Assembly (NCBI GenBank): GCA_900553845.1
Contig: USEW01000115.1
Location: 1 to 6,023 of the forward strand
Reading direction: 5' to 3'
DNA length: 6,023 nt
From: an uncultured bacterium
Lineage (GTDB): Bacteria; Cyanobacteriota; Vampirovibrionia; Gastranaerophilales; Gastranaerophilaceae
Positions 1 through 5,601 of the stretch are shown one piece after another (within the stretch, counting starts at the first letter, position 1; the number at the start of each line of letters is the position of its first letter). Under the pieces are notes generated by a model. The model made no database searches. It was not told the origin of the DNA and saw nothing but the letters and a program-made list of their open reading frames with translations. The position numbers were made by a program, and so were the translations under genes.

Positions 1-22
1 TTTCCGGCCCGTTTTATTATTT
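1..22 (-). terminator. possible edge-truncated terminator downstream of glnA
   Basis: Just past the glnA stop there is a short GC-rich block (ccggcccg, positions 4-11) in otherwise very AT-rich DNA. On the plus strand it is followed by TTTTATTATTT. Read on the minus strand this is an A-rich run leading into CGGGCC and then GGAAA, which looks like the left arm and loop of a hairpin whose other arm would lie outside the window. It could serve as a bidirectional terminator between glnA and a convergent neighbour. Only half of the structure is visible, so this is a guess from composition and position. Confidence 0.3.
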
Positions 23-33
23 ATATTTAGAAA

Positions 34-1398
34 TTATAATGTATCTAAATACCTGTCAAGTTCCCAGCTTGAAACATAAGTTCGGAAAGAATCCCATTCT
101 TTGCGTTTAGCTTGACAAAATTCGTTATAAATATGTTCACCAAGCGCTTCTTTTGCAACATTACTTTTTGATAATTCAAATAATGCTTCTTCAAGACTGC
201 CAGGCAATGTGTCTATTTTTTGCAATTCCCGTTCTCGGCTTGAAAGTTGGTAAATATTGCTTTCAACAGGTGAAGGCGGTTCGATTTTATTTTTTACACC
301 ATCAATACAAGCTTGAAGTATTACAGCAAATGCTAAATATGGGTTACAACTTGGGTCAGGTGAGCGCAATTCTACACGTGTTGCATTGCCACGTTTGGCT
401 GGAACACGAACAAGTGCACTTCTATTTGCAAGCGACCAGGCTATGTAAACAGGTGCTTCATACCCCGGAACAAGTCGTTTATAGCTATTTACTGTTGGGT
501 TTGTTATTGCGGTAAAGCCTCTAACGTGTTTTAACAAACCGCCAATTGCCCAGGTTGCTTCATTTGATAATTTATATAGAGCGTTTTCATCTAAAAATGC
601 ATTTTTGTTGCCACTGAATAATGAAATATTGCAATGCATTCCCGAACCATTTATTCCAAATATTGGTTTTGGCATAAATGTTGCATGTAAATTATATTCT
701 TCGGCTACTGCTTTAACGGCAATTTTAAATGTTGATACATTATCTGCTGTTGTTAAAATGTCAGAATATTTAAAATCTATTTCATGTTGACCGTCAGCAA
801 CTTCATGGTGTGATGCTTCAATATCAAATCCCATTTGCTGCAATGTTGCAACAATATCACCGCGAACATTCTCGCCTAAATCTGTAGGTCCTAAGTCATA
901 ATAGCCTGCTTTATCGTTTGGTATTGTTGTTATATTACCATCTTTGTCCTTTTTAAATAAGAAAAATTCCGCTTCAGGACCTATATTCATAGAGAATCCA
1001 AGCTCTTCGGCTTCTTTCATAAGTCGTTTTAAGTTACAGCGAGGACAGCCTTCAAATGGTGTACCGTCAGCATTATGAATATTACATATTAGTCTTGCTG
1101 CTTTTGAATCATCTCTTGTTCTCCAGGGTAATATAGTGAATGTATTGATATCAGGATAAAAATACATATCCGATGTTTCAATGCTGCGGAATCCTTTTAT
1201 TGATGAACCGTCCAGCATCATTTCGTTATTTAATATTTTATCAATATGGCAAGATGGTATTGACATATTTTTGACATGTCCATTAATATCCACAAACTGA
1301 AGTTTAATAAATTTTACATTTTCATCTTTAATAATTTGTTTTACTTTGTTAATGTCATAATTTTCACCATCAAGACGGCGGTAACTAAAATCACTCAT
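34..1398 (-). CDS. glnA: type I (GSI-alpha) glutamine synthetase
   Basis: Makes glutamine from glutamate, ammonia and ATP in the cytosol; members of the family are dodecamers. I start it at the ATG at 1398 (454 aa). GAGGT lies 8 nt upstream, and the upstream in-frame TTG at 1413 overlaps that SD and is directly preceded by a stop. Residues 20-100 form the beta-grasp domain with DGSSIKGF at about 63-70. The catalytic domain shows GPEAEFFLF (140-148), SHHEV (196-200), the GINGSGMHCN nucleotide/metal region (248-257), NPTVNSYKRLVPGYEAP (300-316) with the flap Glu314, and RVELRSPDPS (341-350). NIYQLS (381-386) replaces the NLYDLP adenylylation-site motif, and the long insertion of GSI-beta enzymes is absent, so adenylylation control is unlikely. 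Length and C-terminus fit Bacillus-type GlnA. Oddities: the position of Bacillus Arg62 is Ser72 (preceded by Arg71), and there is a CxxC at 118-121. Confidence 0.97.
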   Translation of the reverse strand: MSDFSYRRLDGENYDINKVKQIIKDENVKFIKLQFVDINGHVKNMSIPSCHIDKILNNEMMLDGSSIKGFRSIETSDMYFYPDINTFTILPWRTRDDSKAARLICNIHNADGTPFEGCPRCNLKRLMKEAEELGFSMNIGPEAEFFLFKKDKDGNITTIPNDKAGYYDLGPTDLGENVRGDIVATLQQMGFDIEASHHEVADGQHEIDFKYSDILTTADNVSTFKIAVKAVAEEYNLHATFMPKPIFGINGSGMHCNISLFSGNKNAFLDENALYKLSNEATWAIGGLLKHVRGFTAITNPTVNSYKRLVPGYEAPVYIAWSLANRSALVRVPAKRGNATRVELRSPDPSCNPYLAFAVILQACIDGVKNKIEPPSPVESNIYQLSSRERELQKIDTLPGSLEEALFELSKSNVAKEALGEHIYNEFCQAKRKEWDSFRTYVSSWELDRYLDTL

Positions 1399-1406
1399 AA
1401 ATTTAT

Positions 1407-1411
1407 ACCTC
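1407..1411 (-). promoter_or_regulatory. Shine-Dalgarno of glnA (decides the start)
   Basis: On the minus strand GAGGT sits 8 nt before the ATG at 1398. It overlaps the alternative TTG codon at 1411-1413, so it can only serve the ATG. This removes five residues from the longest possible reading frame. Confidence 0.8.
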
Positions 1412-1431
1412 AATTACTTTTTACGTTTTTC

Positions 1432-1461
1432 ATTTTACTATTGTTTTTTTATATTCGTCAA
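1432..1461 (-). promoter_or_regulatory. sigma-70-type promoter of glnA
   Basis: On the minus strand, TTGACG (1461-1456) and TAAAAT (1437-1432) are separated by 18 bases. Each hexamer matches the consensus at five of six positions. The predicted transcript start near 1425 would give a leader of roughly 27 nt carrying the GAGGT ribosome site. It lies wholly between the radical SAM stop and glnA, so glnA can be expressed independently of the gene upstream. I found no GlnR/TnrA-like box (TGTNAN7TNACA) or NtcA-like box (GTAN8TAC) over it. Confidence 0.55.
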
Positions 1462-1477
1462 GAAACTTTATAAAATT

Positions 1478-2125
1478 TTAATATCCATTATTTAAGTATT
1501 CTCTTTCACGGAATTTTACACCTAAATCATCTGCTATTTGTCGACACTTCTCAACATCTATTTCATAATCTTTAAAGTGTGTGACAATAGTGACTGTTGT
1601 ATCAATTCCATTTTCTTTACATTTTTTTACGAAATCAAGCATTCCGCTATATGCATCTTTGATTTTTGGTTTAGATATTTTATTATAAGTATTTTCATCC
1701 TGGGCATTTAAACTTATTGATATGCTATCTATATATTGTGCAAGTTGAGGTACTATATCTGTTTTGTATACTAAGTTTCCATGACCATTTGTATTTAATC
1801 TTATTTTTTTATCTTTAAAATTTTCTTTTATATACTTTGCACTTTTTATTAATGCGCTAAGTCTTAAGGTTGGCTCGCCATAACCGCAATATACAATTTC
1901 ATCTTTTAAATTGTCTTTATTTGCAAGTAGGGCTTCTATTACATCATCGCCTATTACGTTGTCATGTTCAAGCCACATATTTTTGCCAATAACGTCATCT
2001 TTTATATCTCGAATACAAAATGCGCATTCATTTGTACAGCTATTTGTTAAATTTATATATGTTTTTCCATATAGTTCGTATACAATGGTATCTGTATTAT
2101 TTGTTTTTGTTTCCTTTTGTGTCAT
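1478..2125 (-). CDS. radical SAM protein, TatD-associated type
   Basis: Small 215-aa radical SAM enzyme. The cluster motif is CTNECAFC with Cys30, Cys34 and Cys37 (CX3CX2C), which binds a 4Fe-4S cluster that cleaves S-adenosylmethionine. Further family marks are the SAM-binding YCGYGEPTLR (79-88), RLNTNGHGNL (109-118), the strand SISISLNAQDENTY (134-147) and a terminal FREREYLN (205-212). The length and this set of motifs match the short radical SAM family named after its frequent linkage to TatD nuclease genes; I assign it by recall of that family. No TatD gene lies within the window. There is no C-terminal SPASM-like cysteine extension, so no auxiliary cluster is expected. The start is supported by AAGGAAGA 5 nt upstream. 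The reaction and substrate are not known. It lies upstream of glnA on the same strand, but glnA has its own promoter, so a functional link is not implied. Confidence 0.85.
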   Translation of the reverse strand: MTQKETKTNNTDTIVYELYGKTYINLTNSCTNECAFCIRDIKDDVIGKNMWLEHDNVIGDDVIEALLANKDNLKDEIVYCGYGEPTLRLSALIKSAKYIKENFKDKKIRLNTNGHGNLVYKTDIVPQLAQYIDSISISLNAQDENTYNKISKPKIKDAYSGMLDFVKKCKENGIDTTVTIVTHFKDYEIDVEKCRQIADDLGVKFREREYLNNGY

Positions 2126-2130
2126 TATTT

Positions 2131-2138
2131 TCTTCCTT
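2131..2138 (-). promoter_or_regulatory. Shine-Dalgarno of the radical SAM gene
   Basis: AAGGAAGA on the minus strand, 5 nt before the ATG at 2125. It is a strong purine-rich site in an AT-rich leader and fixes the start. I could not identify a convincing -35/-10 pair for this gene in 2139-2247. Confidence 0.75.
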
Positions 2139-2183
2139 TATTTATTTTATCTAAATTCTAACATACAATTAACTTATCGGGTA

Positions 2184-2214
2184 TTGTATTTTATATTTTT
2201 TTGTTTAATATAAT
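2184..2214 (+). promoter_or_regulatory. likely promoter of the ferritin gene
   Basis: A perfect TATAAT (2209-2214) lies downstream of TTGTAT (2184-2189) with a long 19-base spacer. Transcription would begin near 2221 and leave a leader of about 27 nt containing the AGGAGA site. The -10 is strong and well placed; the -35 is only a four-of-six match. No clear Fur or PerR box overlaps it, although the sequence is so AT-rich that weak PerR-like matches are uninformative. Confidence 0.45.
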
Positions 2215-2231
2215 TTATAGTAAAGTTATAT

Positions 2232-2237
2232 AGGAGA
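2232..2237 (+). promoter_or_regulatory. Shine-Dalgarno of ferritin
   Basis: AGGAGA placed 10 nt before the ATG at 2248, a near-consensus ribosome binding site. This contrasts with the four plus-strand genes downstream, none of which has an equivalent site. Confidence 0.75.
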
Positions 2238-2247
2238 TTTTAATATT

Positions 2248-2757
2248 ATGATTAATGAGAAGATGGCAAAAGTTTTAAATGAACAGATAAACAAAGAATT
2301 TTATTCAAGTTATTTATATTTGCAAATGGCTGCTTATTTTGAAGAAATGGGCTTAAAAGGCTTTGCAAACTGGATGAAAGTTCAAGCGCAAGAGGAAAAT
2401 TCCCATGCTCATAAATTTTATGAGTATTTAGTTGACCGTGGCGGTAAAGTTGTGTTGGACGCCATTGAAAAACCTCAAAATGATTTTAAATCAGTTATTG
2501 ATGTGTTTGAAAAGACTTTAGAACATGAAGTTTATGTAACTTCTTTAATTAATAATCTTATGGATGTTGCTGAAGAAGTCAAGGATAGAGCATCTATGTC
2601 TTTCTTAAAGTGGTTTATTGATGAACAAGTTGAAGAAGAAGCTAATTGTGAAGACATCATTGCACAGCTTAAAATAGTTGATTGTTCAGGCGATGCTTTA
2701 TTTATGATGGATAGAGAAATGGCACAAAGAGTTTATGTTGATAATACTCAAAACTAA
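2248..2757 (+). CDS. ftnA: bacterial non-heme ferritin
   Basis: Iron-storage protein that oxidises ferrous iron at a diiron centre and stores ferric mineral inside a 24-subunit cytosolic shell. At 169 aa it has normal family length and reads as a four-helix bundle plus a short fifth helix. The ferroxidase ligands fall at the same numbers as in E. coli FtnA: Glu17, Tyr24, Glu50, His53, Glu94, Gln127 and Glu130. Third-site residues Glu49, Glu126 and Glu129 are also present, so the enzyme should be active. The absence of a haem-type methionine pattern and the close match to FtnA separate it from bacterioferritin. The C-terminus DNTQN also resembles that of E. coli FtnA. It is a single-gene transcription unit: promoter upstream, divergent neighbour on the left, strong terminator on the right. 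It would be expected to buffer iron and limit Fenton damage; no regulator site can be named. Confidence 0.96.
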   Translation: MINEKMAKVLNEQINKEFYSSYLYLQMAAYFEEMGLKGFANWMKVQAQEENSHAHKFYEYLVDRGGKVVLDAIEKPQNDFKSVIDVFEKTLEHEVYVTSLINNLMDVAEEVKDRASMSFLKWFIDEQVEEEANCEDIIAQLKIVDCSGDALFMMDREMAQRVYVDNTQN

Positions 2758-2775
2758 AAATATATTACAATTTTC

Positions 2776-2805
2776 AAAAGGGCTTAATATTTAAGCCCTT
2801 TTTTT
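2776..2805 (+). terminator. rho-independent terminator after ferritin
   Basis: A perfect 8-bp stem GGGCTTAA / TTAAGCCC (2780-2787 with 2791-2798) encloses a three-base loop TAT and is followed by seven T residues (2799-2805). Four A residues before the stem can extend pairing to 12 bp with the first T residues. It starts 18 nt after the ferritin stop and ends 22 nt before the next start codon, so it should separate ferritin from the operon that follows. Confidence 0.93.
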
Positions 2806-2812
2806 ATTATTC

Positions 2813-2821
2813 TGTTATCAT
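2813..2821 (+). promoter_or_regulatory. possible extended -10 promoter of the four-gene operon
   Basis: Between the terminator and the ATG at 2828 there are only 22 bases, so any promoter must overlap the terminator tail. TGTTATCAT (2813-2821) fits an extended -10 (TGn followed by TATCAT, one mismatch to TATAAT). A start about seven bases further on would fall at the A of the ATG, giving a leaderless message, which would agree with the missing Shine-Dalgarno. There is no recognisable -35. This is suggestive only; read-through of the terminator is the alternative. Confidence 0.25.
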
Positions 2822-2827
2822 AATATT

Positions 2828-3685
2828 ATGAATATATTATTAACAGGCTCCGGTGGTTTTGTGGGGCAAAATCTAAATAATTTTTTATCCCGATTTTATA
2901 ACGTTCTTGCTCCACGTAGTTTTGAACTTGATATGACCAATACTTCCGATGTTATAAATTATTTTAACAACAATAATAATATAGATTTTGTTATACATTG
3001 TGGCTCAATTGGCGGGGTTAGGGGAAAAGAAGATGATGTAAATACCTTAAATGCCAATTTAAAAATGATTGATAATCTTCTTATTGCTAAAAAAAAAGAA
3101 ACTAAAGTCATCACCTTTGGCTCTGGGGCAATGTATAATAAAGCCCGGCATTTGAAAAAAGTTAAAGAAAATGAAATTGGTAAAAGTATACCTCCTGATT
3201 TATACGGCAAATCCAAAATGCTTATTGCTCAAAAAATCCAAAATCGTTTGGATGTTTTATCTCTCAACATATTTGCTTGTTATGGTTATAATGAAAAAAA
3301 CTCAAGGTTCCCAAGTTATGCTATAAATCAAAACTTAAAAAAAGAAAATATTATTATTAATCAAAATGTTGTCTTTGATTATCTTTTTATTGAAGATCTA
3401 AATAAAATTGTTAAACATTTTATCCAATTTGCATGGGATAAACAAAATATTGTTAATATTACTCCAACAAAAAGTATTAGCTTGCTTGAAATAGCACAAC
3501 TTGTTAATAAAATAAGTAATTATAAATCTAATATTATTATAAAAAATAAAGTCTTAAATTTTGAATACACAGGCGATAATTCACAACTTTTAAAATACAT
3601 TCCAGATTTTGAGTTTACATCTTATGAAGTTGGGATTGCAAAGTTGTTTAATTTTATAAAAAATGAATTTATTGTGGTAAAATAA
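2828..3685 (+). CDS. NAD-dependent epimerase/dehydratase (extended SDR)
   Basis: Rossmann-fold enzyme of 285 aa from the extended short-chain dehydrogenase family, most likely acting on a nucleotide sugar. The N-terminal TGSGGFVG (6-13) is the dinucleotide-binding glycine motif. DFVIHCGSIGG (53-63) is the strand and loop that follow it. Ser99 in TFGSGAMY and Tyr126/Lys130 in YGKSK form the usual Ser-Tyr-Lys catalytic set. FDYLFIEDL (183-191) resembles the conserved region preceding the substrate-domain helices. The protein is somewhat shorter than typical family members (about 310-330 aa), with a compact C-terminal substrate domain, so the sugar cannot be named. The pattern is nearest to GDP-fucose-synthase/WcaG-like reductases. 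An asparagine run occurs at 47-51. No Shine-Dalgarno precedes the ATG. It is followed after 4 nt by coaBC, with no other glycan gene visible. Confidence 0.85.
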   Translation: MNILLTGSGGFVGQNLNNFLSRFYNVLAPRSFELDMTNTSDVINYFNNNNNIDFVIHCGSIGGVRGKEDDVNTLNANLKMIDNLLIAKKKETKVITFGSGAMYNKARHLKKVKENEIGKSIPPDLYGKSKMLIAQKIQNRLDVLSLNIFACYGYNEKNSRFPSYAINQNLKKENIIINQNVVFDYLFIEDLNKIVKHFIQFAWDKQNIVNITPTKSISLLEIAQLVNKISNYKSNIIIKNKVLNFEYTGDNSQLLKYIPDFEFTSYEVGIAKLFNFIKNEFIVVK

Positions 3686-3689
3686 CAAT

Positions 3690-4904
3690 ATGGTTTTGCA
3701 TAATGATTTGACAAATAAAACAATATTGCTTGGTGTGACAGGCGGGATTGCTGCTTATAAAGTGCCAAATCTAATAAGGATGCTCAAAAAAAAAGGTGCA
3801 AATGTTGTTGTTGTTGCAACTAAAAATGCTTTAAATTTTGTGACTAAACTTACTTTGCAAACTGTTTCAAATAATAAGGTTTATGTTGACGAGTTTGAGA
3901 CAATAGATTTTGATATTGAGCATATTGCTCTTTCAAAGAAAGCGGATTTGATGCTTATTGCACCATTAAGCGCCAATACTTTGGGAAAAATTACTAATGG
4001 AATTGCTGATAATCTTTTGACATCCATTGTCCTTGCTTTTAATAAGCCTATTGTTCTTTGTCCTGCAATGAACACTAATATGTGGGAGAACGCAATTGTT
4101 CAGGATAATTTGAAAAAACTCAAAGATTTAAATTTTAATATCATTGAACCTGCTTCAGGTTTGCTTGCCTGTGGTGATTTTGGTGTTGGCAAAATGCCTG
4201 ATGAAAATTTGATTGTTGATAATATTGTTTCTATTTTAAATTACGAAAATAAATTTTTAAAAGGAAAAAATGTTTTAATAACAGCCGGTGGAACAAGCGA
4301 ACCTATTGATTGTGTCAGGTTTATTACAAATAAAAGCTCGGGCAAAATGGGTCTTGCACTTGCAAAACAGGCTTCCTATCTCGGTGCTTGTGTTCATTTA
4401 ATTAGTACTTTTGAAGTTAATAATTCTAAATTTCAAGTGACTAAAGTGCAAACAGCGCTTCAAATGCAAGATGTCGTCTTTAAAAATCTACAAGATGCTG
4501 ATATTGTTATTATGGCTGCAGCTGTTAGTGATTTTAGATGTCAAAACCCAAGTGAACAAAAGATTAAAAAAAGTGATTCAGGTTTAATTTTAAATCTTGT
4601 TAAAAATCCTGATATTTTGACTCAAATTGCAAAGGAAAAAAGTGAAAACCAAATTATTGTTGGATTTTGTGCTGAAAGTCAGAATTTAATTGATAATGCC
4701 AAAGAAAAAATAAAAGCTAAGAATTGTGATTTTATTGTCGCCAATGATATTTCAAATAAAAACATAGGATTTAATTCAGATAATAACGAGGTTTTTATTG
4801 TCGATAAAAACTTAAATGTTGAAAAAATTGAATTTAATACTAAAGATAGAATTGCTTATGAGATTTTAAACTATGTTAATAAAAACTATTATAGAAAAAC
4901 TTGA
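3690..4904 (+). CDS. coaBC: bifunctional phosphopantothenoylcysteine decarboxylase / phosphopantothenate-cysteine ligase
   Basis: Catalyses two consecutive steps of coenzyme A synthesis: CoaB couples 4'-phosphopantothenate to cysteine using CTP, and CoaC decarboxylates the product with FMN to 4'-phosphopantetheine. The CoaC half (about 8-185) shows GVTGGIAAYK (15-24), the active-site His78, PAMNTNMW (125-132) and the lid LACGDFGVGKMPD (159-171) with Cys161. The CoaB half (about 190-400) has ITAGGTSEPID (197-207), RFITNKSSGKMG (210-221) with Asn214, AAAVSDFR (276-283), KIKK (291-294) and VGFCAE (324-329). All main catalytic motifs are intact, and 404 aa is the usual length. The start lies 4 nt after the epimerase stop with no clear Shine-Dalgarno, which suggests coupling to the upstream gene. 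The 3' end overlaps the Nif3-like gene by 32 nt. The stop is TGA. Confidence 0.96.
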   Translation: MVLHNDLTNKTILLGVTGGIAAYKVPNLIRMLKKKGANVVVVATKNALNFVTKLTLQTVSNNKVYVDEFETIDFDIEHIALSKKADLMLIAPLSANTLGKITNGIADNLLTSIVLAFNKPIVLCPAMNTNMWENAIVQDNLKKLKDLNFNIIEPASGLLACGDFGVGKMPDENLIVDNIVSILNYENKFLKGKNVLITAGGTSEPIDCVRFITNKSSGKMGLALAKQASYLGACVHLISTFEVNNSKFQVTKVQTALQMQDVVFKNLQDADIVIMAAAVSDFRCQNPSEQKIKKSDSGLILNLVKNPDILTQIAKEKSENQIIVGFCAESQNLIDNAKEKIKAKNCDFIVANDISNKNIGFNSDNNEVFIVDKNLNVEKIEFNTKDRIAYEILNYVNKNYYRKT

Positions 4905-5601
4905 AACTTATGCTCCTTTGAACCTTGCTGAAAGTTGGGATAATTCAGGGTGGCAAATTAAAATTGACGAAAATATTGATGTTAATAAAGTTTTATTGAC
5001 TGTAAGCTTAACATTTGATGTTATTAATTTTGCAATAAATAATGATTACAAATTTATTATTTCTCATCATCCTGTTATTTTTCCGAATATAAACAAAATT
5101 GATGATAAAATATTGATTCAAGCTATAAAACACAATATTCAAATTTATTCACTTCACACCAATTTGGATAAAGTTGCAACATCTAAAACTCTTGCAACAT
5201 TTTTGAATTTTAACGACTCCTTTAATATTAATGATTATGTAGTAGCTTCATCTATTTTAAATATTAATATTAATGATTTAATTCTTAAAATAAAACAAAA
5301 ATTAAATATTGAAAATTTTACAGCTTATAATTTTAATCCGTCAAAAAAGTTTTATAACAAAGCTGCAATTTGTGCAGGAAGTGGCGGTGATTTTATTCAG
5401 GAACTTGATGACGAAATTGATTTATATATTACATCAGATATAAAATATCATCAAAGTATATTAAAGCCAAATCTTACAATTTTTGATGTTGGACATTTAA
5501 ATAGTGAAAAACCCGTTTTGACGGTTTTAAAAGAGTTACTTCAATATGAAAGTTTAACTATAGATATTTATAATGAAAAATCTAATGCTAAAATTATTTA
5601 A
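4873..5601 (+). CDS. Nif3-like dinuclear metal-centre protein
   Basis: Member of the Nif3/YbgI family: ring-shaped hexamers with a two-metal site, often labelled GTP cyclohydrolase 1 type 2 homologue, though the cellular role remains unclear. At 242 aa it matches the short form without the inserted central domain. The N-terminus MLIKTIIEKLETYAPLNLAE followed by SWDNSGW (21-27) aligns with the family start, which supports the ATG at 4873 despite its 32-nt overlap with coaBC. Predicted metal ligands are His65 and His66 in ISHHPVIF, Asp99 in HTNLD, and His208 and Glu212 in GHLNSE. CAGSGGDFI (167-175) and YITSDIKYHQ (185-194) are the usual glycine loop and following strand. No strong Shine-Dalgarno is seen, so translation is probably coupled to coaBC. 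The 3' end is overlapped by the next gene. Confidence 0.93.
   Translation: MLIKTIIEKLETYAPLNLAESWDNSGWQIKIDENIDVNKVLLTVSLTFDVINFAINNDYKFIISHHPVIFPNINKIDDKILIQAIKHNIQIYSLHTNLDKVATSKTLATFLNFNDSFNINDYVVASSILNININDLILKIKQKLNIENFTAYNFNPSKKFYNKAAICAGSGGDFIQELDDEIDLYITSDIKYHQSILKPNLTIFDVGHLNSEKPVLTVLKELLQYESLTIDIYNEKSNAKII

Noticed and set aside
153..790. Plus-strand open frames opposite glnA (153-515 and 605-790)
   Set aside because: They lie inside a well-conserved glnA on the other strand, have compositionally odd products and no recognisable domain; shadow frames.
1396..1413. TTG start at 1413 for glnA, adding five residues
   Set aside because: The TTG overlaps the Shine-Dalgarno of the ATG at 1398 and is immediately preceded by an in-frame stop, so it has no ribosome site of its own.
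1399..1431. Glutamine-sensing riboswitch (glnA RNA type) in the glnA leader
   Set aside because: The leader is only about 27 nt, AT-rich and lacks the conserved stems and core of that RNA class.
1276..2213. Plus-strand open frames at 1276-1473 and 1911-2213 with hydrophobic products
   Set aside because: They are antisense to glnA and to the radical SAM gene. The Phe/Ile-rich products are what the reverse of Lys/Asn-rich coding DNA gives, so the apparent membrane segments are not evidence.
2191..2247. PerR or Fur box upstream of ferritin
   Set aside because: Only loose matches exist, and the region is almost entirely A and T, so such matches carry no weight.
5222..5278. Exact 15-base direct repeat (ttaatattaatgatt) at 5222-5236 and 5264-5278
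   Set aside because: Both copies are in frame in the Nif3-like gene and encode the same Asn-Ile-Asn-Asp stretch in low-complexity AT-rich DNA; two copies only, no sign of an array or mobile element.
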